A stretch of DNA of 64,000 nucleotides from Longispora sp047121295 (lineage in GTDB: Bacteria > Actinomycetota > Actinomycetes > Mycobacteriales > Micromonosporaceae): assembly GCF_047121295.1 (NCBI RefSeq), contig NZ_CP139447.1, positions 992,001-1,056,000 on the forward strand. The letters run 5' to 3'. How positions within the stretch are numbered: the stretch's first letter is position 1; each line of letters opens with the position of its first letter. Below the pieces are notes generated by a model. It was given only the letters and a program-made list of their open reading frames with translations, was not told the origin of the DNA and did not search any database. Below are positions 8,926-16,774 of the stretch, piece after piece. Made by a program: the position numbers and the translations under genes.

Positions 8926-10182
8926 CTACGTCACCCGGGCGCGCTCGGCGGGGAAGGCGTCGTGGTCGCCGGCCGTCACCAGGTCGCGCAGCCGCACGAA
9001 CGCGTCGTACACGTCCGTGTGCCGGGTGTACAGCGGCGCCGGGCCGATCCGCAGCCGCTCCGGGGTCCGGAAGTCGGGGATGACGCCCGCCGCCTGCCAG
9101 GCCTGGCAGATCTGCCACGCCTGCTTGTGGTGCAGGGTGACGTGCGCGCCCCGGTGGGCGGCGTCGCGGGGCGAGGCCAGCGTGAAGCCGAGCGGCGCCA
9201 GCCACGCGTCGTGCAGCGTGATCATCAGCTCGGTCAGGCTCTGCGCCTTGGCGTAGATGGCGTCGATGCCGGCCTCGGCCGTGATGCCGGCCCCCTCGAG
9301 GGCGCCGTACAGGCCCGGGACCGGGGGAGTGCCGACCAGGAAGCGGTCGATCGAGTCGGCCGGCTGGTAGTCGTTGCCCATCTCGAACTGGTCGCGCTGG
9401 CCGAACCAGCCCCAGATCGGCTGCCGGAGCTCGGTGTGCAGGTCCTCGCGGACGTACAGGAACGCCGGCGCGCCCGGCCCGCCGTTGAGGTGCTTGTAGG
9501 TGCACCCGACGGCGAGGTCGACGTTCGCGCTGGTCAGGGGGACGGGCACGGAGCCGGCGGAGTGCGACAGGTCCCACAGGACGAGCGCGCCCGCCTCGTG
9601 CGCGGCGGCCGTGATGCCGGCCATGTCGGCGATGGCGCCCGAGCGGTACGCGACGTGGGACAGGGAGACCAGCGCCACAGTGTCGTCCAGGGCCGCACGC
9701 ACGTCAGTGAGGGCCACCCCGGCGTCGATATCCGTACGGATCTTGCGAACCCGCAGGCCACGGGCCTCGGCGAGCCCGGCGAACACGTACTGGTCCGTCG
9801 GGAAGTTGTCGTCGTCCGTGACGATCACGGTCCGCCCCGGCCGCGCGTCCAGCGCCGCGACGGCCAGTTTGTACAGGTTCACAGTCGTCGAGTCGGACAC
9901 CACCACCTCGCCGGGGCGGGCCTCGACCACCCCGCCGGCGATCAGGTCCCCGGCCCGGCGGGCGAGCTCGATCCAGTCCGACCAGCCCCGGATCAGCCTG
10001 CCCTGCCACTCCTCCTCGAACAGCACCCGCAGCCGCTCCAGGGTGGCCTTGGGCGGCCTGCCCAGCGAGTTCCCGTCCAGGTAGATCAGCTGATCGTCGC
10101 CGCCGAGGGCGAACCGGTCGCGGAAGGCGGCCAGCGGATCGGCGGCGTCGAGACGCTCGGCGAGTGCACGTTCGATGATCAC
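8926..10182 (-). CDS. kynU: Kynureninase
   Basis: 418-residue PLP enzyme that cleaves L-kynurenine to anthranilate and alanine in tryptophan breakdown. The LYLDGNSLGRPP-like start (LIYLDGNSLGRPPKAT, about 32-47), the PLP-binding Asp204 in LWDLSHSAG and the Schiff-base Lys230 in CTYKHLNGGPGAPAF are all present; length matches the family. I use the GTG at 10182 because TAGTAT ends 7 nt before it, which fits a leaderless start, and no Shine-Dalgarno is visible. No other kynurenine pathway gene is nearby; anthranilate could feed tryptophan synthesis or a secondary product. Confidence 0.93.
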   Translation of the reverse strand: MIIERALAERLDAADPLAAFRDRFALGGDDQLIYLDGNSLGRPPKATLERLRVLFEEEWQGRLIRGWSDWIELARRAGDLIAGGVVEARPGEVVVSDSTTVNLYKLAVAALDARPGRTVIVTDDDNFPTDQYVFAGLAEARGLRVRKIRTDIDAGVALTDVRAALDDTVALVSLSHVAYRSGAIADMAGITAAAHEAGALVLWDLSHSAGSVPVPLTSANVDLAVGCTYKHLNGGPGAPAFLYVREDLHTELRQPIWGWFGQRDQFEMGNDYQPADSIDRFLVGTPPVPGLYGALEGAGITAEAGIDAIYAKAQSLTELMITLHDAWLAPLGFTLASPRDAAHRGAHVTLHHKQAWQICQAWQAAGVIPDFRTPERLRIGPAPLYTRHTDVYDAFVRLRDLVTAGDHDAFPAERARVT

Positions 10183-10240
10183 GGTGGGAATACTAAGCCC
10201 CTGGCCTCGCCGACGACACGGTCTCCGATACCGTGACACC

Positions 10241-10510
10241 ATGTTTGGATATTCGATGGACACGGTGCTGTTCGTCGTCGGTGGCGCGCTCGGCGTCGTC
10301 GCGCTGGTGTACGCCATCGTCTACGGGGCGAGCTCCCGGCAGGCCAAGCGGTACCGCCCGGGGCGTTCCTTCGAGTTCGCGCCCGTGTGGTTCCTGGCCC
10401 AGCCCGAGCTGCTCGTGACCGGGCAGAAGTCGAGCGCGAAGCTTCCGGCACTCACCGGCGCCCAGCCGGCCGCAGCGGGGACGAAGGGTGGAGCCAGTGG
10501 CAAGTGGTAA
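10241..10510 (+). CDS. Small membrane protein, CtaJ-like (cytochrome aa3 oxidase accessory subunit)
   Basis: 89 residues with one transmembrane helix at about 7-28 and then RYRPGRSFEFAPVWFLAQPE, which resembles the YRPGxxWxxxPVWW segment of the actinobacterial aa3 oxidase subunit CtaJ described in the mycobacterial III-IV supercomplex. Its position beside DUF5130 and pepN matches where the mycobacterial gene lies, as I recall. The ATG at 10241 is preceded 6 nt earlier by TACCGT, suggesting a leaderless start. The identification rests on a short motif and context. Confidence 0.55.
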   Translation: MFGYSMDTVLFVVGGALGVVALVYAIVYGASSRQAKRYRPGRSFEFAPVWFLAQPELLVTGQKSSAKLPALTGAQPAAAGTKGGASGKW

Positions 10511-10931
10511 CGCGCTCGCCGTGACCGGCGAGGAGCACGGGCACGCCGCGCAGACGTGGTACCCGGAGGTGGTCGACGGCCCCTTCACCTCCCGGCAGCT
10601 GATCCGGATCGACGAGGCGCTCCGCCTCGCCGACGCCGAGACCGGCCTGACCTTCAGCGTGTACGTCGGGGACCTGCACGTCCCCGTCCGTGGCCACGCG
10701 GAGAAGTCGCACAGCGAGCTGCCCGACCCGGACAACAGCGTCCTGATCGCGGTGTCGCCGAACCAGCGGGTGCTGGAGATCGTCACGGGCGAGAAGGTCC
10801 GCAAGCGGCTCCCGGACCGTGACTGCGCGCTGGCGGCGTTCTCGATGACGGCGGCGTTCACGGGCGGCGACCTGGCGGGCGGCATCGTCACCGGCCTCGG
10901 CCAGCTCGCTTCGCACACCCAGAAGCTCTAG
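10497..10931 (+). CDS. DUF5130 family protein
   Basis: 144-residue protein related to Rv2468c; the DUF5130/TPM-like fold is seen in regions such as PFTSRQLIRIDEALRLADAETGLTFSVYVGDL and VLEIVTGEKVRKRLPDRDCALA. No membrane helix except a weakly hydrophobic C-terminal stretch. The GTG at 10497 overlaps the end of the CtaJ-like gene by 14 nt and has AAGGG 8 nt upstream; a GTG at 10488 is an alternative. The overlap implies translational coupling. Biochemical role unknown. Confidence 0.8.
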   Translation: MASGNALAVTGEEHGHAAQTWYPEVVDGPFTSRQLIRIDEALRLADAETGLTFSVYVGDLHVPVRGHAEKSHSELPDPDNSVLIAVSPNQRVLEIVTGEKVRKRLPDRDCALAAFSMTAAFTGGDLAGGIVTGLGQLASHTQKL

Positions 10932-10942
10932 ACAGGTACGAG

Positions 10943-10972
10943 AAGAGCCCGCCCCCGAGGGGGCGGGCTCTT
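10943..10972 (+). terminator. Strong terminator after DUF5130
   Basis: AAGAGCCCGCCCC pairs perfectly with GGGGCGGGCTCTT around CGAG, followed by a T-rich TTTCGCGTTT tail. It lies 12 nt past the stop codon and immediately precedes the first dispersed compound hairpin. Confidence 0.85.
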
Positions 10973-10983
10973 TCGCGTTTCTG

Positions 10984-11106
10984 TTCTTGATCTAACCCTG
11001 TGGGCCCGCTGAGGGCGGGGAGGCGAAGGCGCAGAGGTTCCGGCATACCGGTGTTGTATGCCGGGTTCTCTGCAACGCACGCATCGTCGCCCTCAGCGGG
11101 TCGGCA
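10984..11106. repeat. Dispersed compound hairpin, copy 1
   Basis: Begins TTCTTGATCTAA. The outer arms CCCGCTGAGGGCG (11005-11017) and CGCCCTCAGCGGG (11088-11100) are perfectly complementary. Inside sits a second hairpin (11031-11073) with GCAGAG/CTCTGC and CCGGCATAC/GTATGCCGG stems around a CGGTGTT loop. It fills the gap between convergent DUF5130 and pepN. Two related copies lie at 36373 and 42571, also between convergent genes. It may be a bidirectional terminator or a miniature mobile-type repeat. Confidence 0.85.
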
Positions 11107-13659
11107 CTAACTGGCGTCGCGCTTGCGTGCGGTGAGGGCCCGGAGGACGTCGTCGCGGCCCTCCGCGATCAGCCGGCGCAGCGGGGCCGGGTGGCTGGTG
11201 TCGGCCAGCCACGCGTCCGACGCCGCGATGGTCTCGTCGCTGATCTGCAGCTTCGGGTAGCCGAACACGGCGAACATCTGCGCGATGTCCCCGTCCCGCA
11301 GCTCCCAGATCCGGGCGACGTCCGCGAAGAACTTCTCCGTGTACGGCGCCGTCAGCTCCACCTGCGCGGGGTGCTGGAACCCGATCACCAGGTACCGGGC
11401 CTGCATGTTCGTCAGGTCGCCCTCGCCGGTGAGCTGGGCCCACGCCGCGGCCTTGGCCTCGGCGGTCGGGATCAGCGCCCGGGCCATCACGGCCTCCTGC
11501 TTGCCGGTCGCGGTCGGGTCCCGGTCCAGCTCGGCCTCGATGTCGGCCTCGGTGGCCCGGGCGTTCGCGGTGAGGCTCTGCAGGATGTGCCAGCGCAGGC
11601 CGGTGTCGATGGCCAGGCCCTCGGGGACGCCCACGCCGTCGAGCCAGCCGCGCAGCACGTCCAGGTCGGCCGTCGAGCGCGCGCTGTTGGAGTACAGCCG
11701 GGCCCAGGCGAGCTGGAGCCCACTGCCGGGAACGGCGGCGTTCACGGTCTCGCGGGCGGTGCTCGCGATCAGCTCGTAGCCCTCGTCGATCCACGCCGGG
11801 TCGGCGTACGCGCTGAGCGCCGTGTTCACCTGGCGGGCGATGACCGTGACGATGTTGATGTCGGTCTCCGCCGGCAGGCCCGCGGCGACCTGGCGGACGT
11901 AGTCGCGGGCCGGCAGCTCGCCGTCGCGGAGCGCGTCCCAGGCCGAGGCCCAGGTCAGGCCACGGGACAGGGAGTTGCCGAAGCCGGCGATGTGCTCGCG
12001 CACCGTGGCCGCCGACCGCTCGTCGAACCGGGTCTTCGCGTAGGTCAGGTCGTCCTCGTTGAGCAGCAGCACGTCGGGCTGCCTCACGCCGACGAGCGCG
12101 TCGACCGAGGTGGCCTCGCCGGCCACGTCGAGCTCGATCCGGTCGCGCAGGACCAGTTCGGAGCCCTCGAGGTCGTACAGGCCGAGGGCGATCCGGTGGT
12201 TGCGCAGCGTCGGGTAGTCCTCGGGGGCGGTCTGGTGGATCACGACCGAGGTGTAGTTGCCGTCCGCGTCGACCGCGACGGTCGGGCGCAGCGTGTTGAC
12301 CTGCGAGGTCTCCAGCCACTGGGCGGCGAACTCGCCGAGCTTGCGGCCCGAGGCCTCCTCGAGCGCGCCGAGCAGGTCACCGAAGGTGGCGTTGCCCCAC
12401 GCGTTCTTCGCGAAGTACTGCCGCAGGCCGGCGACGAACGGCTCCTCGCCGACGTACGCGACGAGCTGCTTGAGCACGCTCGCGCCCTTGGCGTACGTGA
12501 TGCCGTCGAAGTTGACCTCGACCGCCTCGACGTCGGGGGTGTCGCAGTACACCGGGTGGGTGCTCGACATCTGGTCCTGCCGGTAGCCCCAGGCCTTGCG
12601 GGCGGACAGGAAGGTCGTCCACGCGTCGGTGAACCGGGTGGCCTTCGCGTTGCACCAGTGGCTCGCCCACTCGGCGAACGACTCGTTCAGCCACAGGTCG
12701 TCCCACCACTGCATGGTGACCAGGTCGCCGAACCACATGTGCGCCATCTCGTGCAGGATGGTGTTGGCGCGCTGCTCGTACTCGTAGTCGGTCACCGCCG
12801 ACCGGAACACGTAGGCGTCCTCGGCGAACGTGACGCAGCCGAAGTTCTCCATCGCCCCGGCGTTGTACTCCGGCACGAAGATCTGGTCGTACTTCGGCAG
12901 CGGGTAGCGCACGCCGAACTGCTCGTGGAAGAAGTCGAAGCCCTGCCGGGTGATGAGCAGGATGTCCTCGGGGTCGAAGTGCTCCTTGAGCGACTGGCGG
13001 CAGTACAGCCCGAGGTCGATGCCGTCGTGCTCGCTCTTCACCTCGTGGTACGGCCCGGCGCACAGCGCGTTGATGTACGTGCTCATCTTCGCGCCCGGCT
13101 CGAAGTGCGTGACCTTCGCGCCGGTCTCGTGGTCCTCGACGGAGGCGATCGGCGCGTTGGAGATCAGCTTCCAGTGCTGCGGGGCGGTCACGTGCCACGT
13201 CGCCACGGACTTGAGGTCCGGCTGGTCGAAGCAGGCGTAGGTGCGCTGCGCGTCGGCGGTCTCGAACTGCGAGTACAGGTAGACCTCGCCGTCGACCGGG
13301 TCGACGAACCGGTGCAGGCCCATGCCCGAGTTGGAGTACAGGAACTGGCCGACGACCACGAGGACGTTGTCAGCCGCGAGCCCGGGGACCGCGAGGCCCT
13401 TCTCGCCGCTCCACTCGGACAGGTCGAGCTCGACGCCGTTGAGGGTCGCGGACTCGATCGAGTCGGCGGCCGCCTCGATGAAGGTGTCCGCGCCCGGCTC
13501 GGCGCACGTGAAGTGGATCTCCGACCGCGAGCGGTACACCCGGTCGCCCGGCTTTCCGCCGCCGTCGGTCAGATCCAGGGAGATGTCGTAAGAGAGAACC
13601 TCGAGCAGACGGGCGCGTTCGACCGCCTCGGTCTGGGCGAGGTTTCGGGTTCCTGCCAC
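11107..13659 (-). CDS. pepN: Aminopeptidase N (M1)
   Basis: 850-residue cytosolic zinc aminopeptidase that removes N-terminal residues from peptides downstream of Clp and proteasome digestion. It has GAMEN at 268-272, HEMAH at 303-307 with Glu326 as third ligand, and an ERAP1-like helical C-terminal domain. GTG at 13659 is preceded by GGAGGA at ideal spacing; the frame is open 19 codons further but without a ribosome site. It is the orthologue by position of Rv2467 and lies divergent from the DUF1015 gene. A second, related aminopeptidase lies at 55302. Confidence 0.96.
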   Translation of the reverse strand: MAGTRNLAQTEAVERARLLEVLSYDISLDLTDGGGKPGDRVYRSRSEIHFTCAEPGADTFIEAAADSIESATLNGVELDLSEWSGEKGLAVPGLAADNVLVVVGQFLYSNSGMGLHRFVDPVDGEVYLYSQFETADAQRTYACFDQPDLKSVATWHVTAPQHWKLISNAPIASVEDHETGAKVTHFEPGAKMSTYINALCAGPYHEVKSEHDGIDLGLYCRQSLKEHFDPEDILLITRQGFDFFHEQFGVRYPLPKYDQIFVPEYNAGAMENFGCVTFAEDAYVFRSAVTDYEYEQRANTILHEMAHMWFGDLVTMQWWDDLWLNESFAEWASHWCNAKATRFTDAWTTFLSARKAWGYRQDQMSSTHPVYCDTPDVEAVEVNFDGITYAKGASVLKQLVAYVGEEPFVAGLRQYFAKNAWGNATFGDLLGALEEASGRKLGEFAAQWLETSQVNTLRPTVAVDADGNYTSVVIHQTAPEDYPTLRNHRIALGLYDLEGSELVLRDRIELDVAGEATSVDALVGVRQPDVLLLNEDDLTYAKTRFDERSAATVREHIAGFGNSLSRGLTWASAWDALRDGELPARDYVRQVAAGLPAETDINIVTVIARQVNTALSAYADPAWIDEGYELIASTARETVNAAVPGSGLQLAWARLYSNSARSTADLDVLRGWLDGVGVPEGLAIDTGLRWHILQSLTANARATEADIEAELDRDPTATGKQEAVMARALIPTAEAKAAAWAQLTGEGDLTNMQARYLVIGFQHPAQVELTAPYTEKFFADVARIWELRDGDIAQMFAVFGYPKLQISDETIAASDAWLADTSHPAPLRRLIAEGRDDVLRALTARKRDAS

Positions 13660-13778
13660 CTGAATAGTCCTCCATCGGCGGTGACGGCACAGATATCGGA
13701 AGGAAGTCTTGCACAATTCCGGGGGTACCGCGCGACCGGAGGCCGGCCGATGGCAGGGTGGCCGGTAGGGTTTTCACC

Positions 13779-14948
13779 ATGACGGTCGCGTACCCCATCA
13801 GCAGGGCCTGGATCTCCGCTGGTGGCACTGGAGCACAGAACTACGACGAGTTCGCCGATGACGCCGAAATCACCGCCATTATCGCCGCTAATCCGGTGAG
13901 CGCCCTCGGTGTGGAGATGCCGCACCGGGCCCCGGAGAGCCTGGGCAAATCCTTCACCGAATCGTTGCCGGACGCCGCCGCCCGGCTGGCCATGGCCAAG
14001 GACCAGGGCAGGTACACCCCTGCCGAGGAGATCGTCGCCGTCTACCGGCTCGGCAAGGGCTCGTTCGGGGTGTTCTGCCTCGTCGACACCGACCAGATCT
14101 CCACGAACGCCGACGAGCCGGGCCTGGTCATCCGGAACGAGGACGTGTTCATCGAGAAGGTCCGGGAGCGGGTCGCGCTCGCCGAGGCCGTGGGACACCT
14201 GTTGTCCCCCGTTCTCCTGTTGCAGACCGGCAAGGGCGCCGAGCTGCACGCACTGCTCGCCGAGCTGACCGAGCGGCTGGGTGACGCCGACGTCACCGAC
14301 GTCGACCAGGCCGGCCGGGAGCACGCCATCTGGGTGCTCGGCCCCGGGGCCGACCGGGACGCGGTGCTGGCCCTCGCCGGGGGCGGCGAGCTGATCGTCG
14401 CGGACGGCAACCACCGGAGCCTGGCCGCCCAGACCGGGAACCTGCCCAGGTTCCTGGCCGTGGTGACCACGCCGGAGTCGATCGCGATCCAGCCGTACAA
14501 CCGGCTGGTCTCCGGGGTTGATCTCGACCTCGCGTCGCTGGGCGGCGAGCTGGTCGAGCTCGACGGCCGGCCGGGGGTGCCGACCGCGGGCGGGACCATC
14601 CACGTGTACCAGAACGGCCGGGGTTACGCCCTGAGCCTCCCGGTCGCCGAGGACGCGGGCGTGCTCGACCGGCTCGACCACGCGCTGGTCGAGAAGCAGA
14701 TCTTCAACGGCGCGCTCGGCCTCGACGCGGGCGACAAGAAGATCAACTACGTCGGCGGGGACTACCCGGCGTCCTGGCTGTGCGACGAGGTCGACGCCGG
14801 CCGGGCCAGCCTGGCCATCCTGATCGCGCCGGTCACGGTCGACGACTTCGTCGCGGTCAACCTTTCCCGGCTCAAGCTGCCCCGGAAGAGCACCTGGTTC
14901 ACCCCGAAGGCCCGGGGCGGGCTGGTCCTGTCGGAGCTGCCCCGCTAG
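13779..14948 (+). CDS. DUF1015 family protein
   Basis: 389 residues. Family hallmarks are the N-terminal PAYDVISPEE-like segment (here replaced by an AWISAGGTGAQNYDEFADD stretch), the central VRERVALAEAVGHLLSPVLLL region and the VADGNHRSLAA motif near residue 210 (DGxHR in the family). The molecular function is not established. The ATG at 13779 is preceded by TAGGGT ending 7 nt upstream, pointing to a leaderless message. Divergent from pepN across about 120 nt. Confidence 0.8.
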   Translation: MTVAYPISRAWISAGGTGAQNYDEFADDAEITAIIAANPVSALGVEMPHRAPESLGKSFTESLPDAAARLAMAKDQGRYTPAEEIVAVYRLGKGSFGVFCLVDTDQISTNADEPGLVIRNEDVFIEKVRERVALAEAVGHLLSPVLLLQTGKGAELHALLAELTERLGDADVTDVDQAGREHAIWVLGPGADRDAVLALAGGGELIVADGNHRSLAAQTGNLPRFLAVVTTPESIAIQPYNRLVSGVDLDLASLGGELVELDGRPGVPTAGGTIHVYQNGRGYALSLPVAEDAGVLDRLDHALVEKQIFNGALGLDAGDKKINYVGGDYPASWLCDEVDAGRASLAILIAPVTVDDFVAVNLSRLKLPRKSTWFTPKARGGLVLSELPR

Positions 14949-14991
14949 ACCGGTGCGGGCGTGGTCGGCGGCCCCTGGAATAGTGGCGCGC

Positions 14992-15438
14992 ATGCGCGTT
15001 TACCTGGGAGCCGACCACGCCGGCTACGAACTGAAGACCCACCTGGCCAGCGTCCTGACCAAGGAGGGTTACGAGGTCGTCGACTGCGGCCCGCACGCCT
15101 ACGACGCCGAGGACGACTACCCGCCGTTCTGCATCGACGCCGGTGAGCGGGTCGTCGCCGACCCGGGCAGCCTGGGCGTCGTGATCGGCGGCTCGGGCAA
15201 CGGCGAGCAGATCGCGGCCAACAAGGTCGTCGGCGTGCGCGCGGCCCTCGCCTGGAGCGTGGAGACCGCCCAGCTGGCCCGGGAGCACAACGACGCGAAC
15301 GTCGTCGGCATCGGCGCCCGGATGCACACCCTGGACGGAGCCACCGAGATCGTCTCGGCGTTCCTGACCACGCCCTTCTCCGGCGTCGACCGCCACATCC
15401 GCAGGATCTCGCTGATCAGCGACTACGAGACCAAGTAG
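14992..15438 (+). CDS. rpiB: Ribose-5-phosphate isomerase B
   Basis: 148-residue RpiB/LacAB-type isomerase that interconverts ribose 5-phosphate and ribulose 5-phosphate in the pentose phosphate pathway. The signatures are YLGADHAGYELK at the start, the catalytic Cys in DCGPHAYD near residue 28, and GGSGNGEQIAANKVVGVRAAL near 65-85. ATG at 14992; a TAGTGG hexamer just upstream may be a weak -10. Neighbour of pepN as in mycobacteria (Rv2465c). Its stop abuts that of the convergent small gene at 15439. Confidence 0.96.
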   Translation: MRVYLGADHAGYELKTHLASVLTKEGYEVVDCGPHAYDAEDDYPPFCIDAGERVVADPGSLGVVIGGSGNGEQIAANKVVGVRAALAWSVETAQLAREHNDANVVGIGARMHTLDGATEIVSAFLTTPFSGVDRHIRRISLISDYETK

Positions 15439-15642
15439 CTACGAGAGCTGTTCCGGTGGGACCCAGTTGCGGCGGACCACGGTCACCGTCTCCTCGGCGG
15501 CGGCCAGGTCCGCCTCGGTGGGTCTCGCCGCGTCCCGGGCGCGCAGCGCCGCCCCCACGCTGACCTGGGACGAGCCGGGGCCGATCAGCCCCCGCAGGCC
15601 ACGGTCCGGGTCCTCACCGCCGCGTCGGCCGAAGTCCTTCAC
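15439..15642 (-). CDS. Small conserved-looking actinobacterial protein
   Basis: 67 residues, charged and without membrane segments, starting MKDFGRRGGEDPDRG and ending VVRRNWVPPEQL. I cannot assign a family. The GTG at 15642 is preceded by TACCGT ending 7 nt upstream, so it looks leaderless, and the codon use and the absence of a better frame support it being real. Convergent with rpiB (stop codons adjacent) and divergent from the epimerase gene. Confidence 0.65.
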   Translation of the reverse strand: MKDFGRRGGEDPDRGLRGLIGPGSSQVSVGAALRARDAARPTEADLAAAEETVTVVRRNWVPPEQLS

Positions 15643-15697
15643 ACCTGTGACGGTAGCGTAGGTGTCAGCAAGGTGACTGGCCTGACGGAGAGTGAGC

Positions 15698-16579
15698 ATG
15701 GAGACGTATCTGGTAACCGGCGGAGCCGGCTTCGTGGGCAGCAACGTGATCAGGGCCCTGCTGGAGCGTTATCCCACGTCACGGGTCATCTCGCTCGACA
15801 ACTACTTCACCGGTAGCCGGGCCGCCCACGTGGACGACGCCCGGGTGACGTATCTCGAGGGCAGCACGGTCGACGTGAACAGCCTCGACCTGCCGGCGCT
15901 GAAGGCCGTGTTCCACATGGGGGAGTACAGCCGGATCCCGCAGTCCTTCGACGAGCCCGACCTGGTCTGGGAGCTCAACCTCCGGGGCACCAAGGAGGTC
16001 GTCAAGCTCTGCCACGCCCAGGGCGCGCGCCTGGTGTACGCGGCGTCGAGCTCGAAGTTCGGCAACGACGGCGAGGACGAGCACCTCAACCCGTACGCGT
16101 GGACGAAGGCCAAGAACGTCGAATACATTACGAACTTCGACAACTGGTACGGGCTCGACCACGTGATCACCTACTTCTACAACGTGTACGGCCCGGGCCA
16201 GATCATGACGGGCAAGTACGCGACGGTGATCGGCATCTTCGAGACCGCCTACAAGGCCGGCCAGCCGCTGCCGGTGGTCTCCCCGGGCACCCAGACCCGC
16301 GACTTCACCCACATCGACGACATCGTCGCCGGCATCCTGACCTGCTACGAGCACGGCAAGGGCGACGGCTACCTGCTGGGCGCCAACCGCGAGTGGCCGA
16401 TGATCGAGGTCGCGCGGATGTTCGGCGGCGAGATCGAGATGATCCCGGCCAAGCGGGGCGAGCGGGAGCGCGGCGCGGCCGACTCGGACAAGGCGCGCCA
16501 GCTCGGCTGGACGCCGAAGCGGTCCCTGGACGCCTACATCGCGGAGTTCGTCGCGCGGACCCCTCGCCCGGGGGCCTGA
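15698..16579 (+). CDS. NAD-dependent epimerase/dehydratase (extended SDR)
   Basis: 293-residue Rossmann enzyme of the UDP-glucose epimerase-like SDR group. The NAD motif TGGAGFVGS occurs at 7-15, catalytic Tyr133 and Lys137 in NPYAWTKAK, and the substrate-side motif FYNVYGPGQ. A nucleotide-sugar substrate is likely (sugar precursor for envelope glycans) but not determinable. ATG at 15698 has GGAG 7 nt upstream; an earlier GTG at 15692 is less well placed. It stands alone between a small divergent gene and the kinase. Confidence 0.9.
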   Translation: METYLVTGGAGFVGSNVIRALLERYPTSRVISLDNYFTGSRAAHVDDARVTYLEGSTVDVNSLDLPALKAVFHMGEYSRIPQSFDEPDLVWELNLRGTKEVVKLCHAQGARLVYAASSSKFGNDGEDEHLNPYAWTKAKNVEYITNFDNWYGLDHVITYFYNVYGPGQIMTGKYATVIGIFETAYKAGQPLPVVSPGTQTRDFTHIDDIVAGILTCYEHGKGDGYLLGANREWPMIEVARMFGGEIEMIPAKRGERERGAADSDKARQLGWTPKRSLDAYIAEFVARTPRPGA

Positions 16580-16599
16580 CCGGCGCCCTGTCCGGTGCC

Positions 16600-16620
16600 G
16601 TGCGGGGCCCTGCCCCGCAC
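16600..16620 (+). terminator. Hairpin after the epimerase gene
   Basis: GTGCGGGGC and GCCCCGCAC form a perfect 9-bp stem with a CCT loop, 20 nt after the stop. No U-tract. The rest of the gap to 16774 is very GC-rich with repeated GGCC and GCCCCG words. Confidence 0.65.
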
Positions 16621-16774
16621 GACCCGGAGCTGTTCCCCGCATCCCGCGCGGCCAAGGGTCTGCCCCGGACCGTGCGTGGCCCGGGGCCTGCCCCGCCTTT
16701 CGCGCGGCCGGGGCCGGCCGCCCCGGCGTCCCCGGGGAGCCGGGTTCCTCGCGCGGCCAGGCTAGGCTCGGTAA

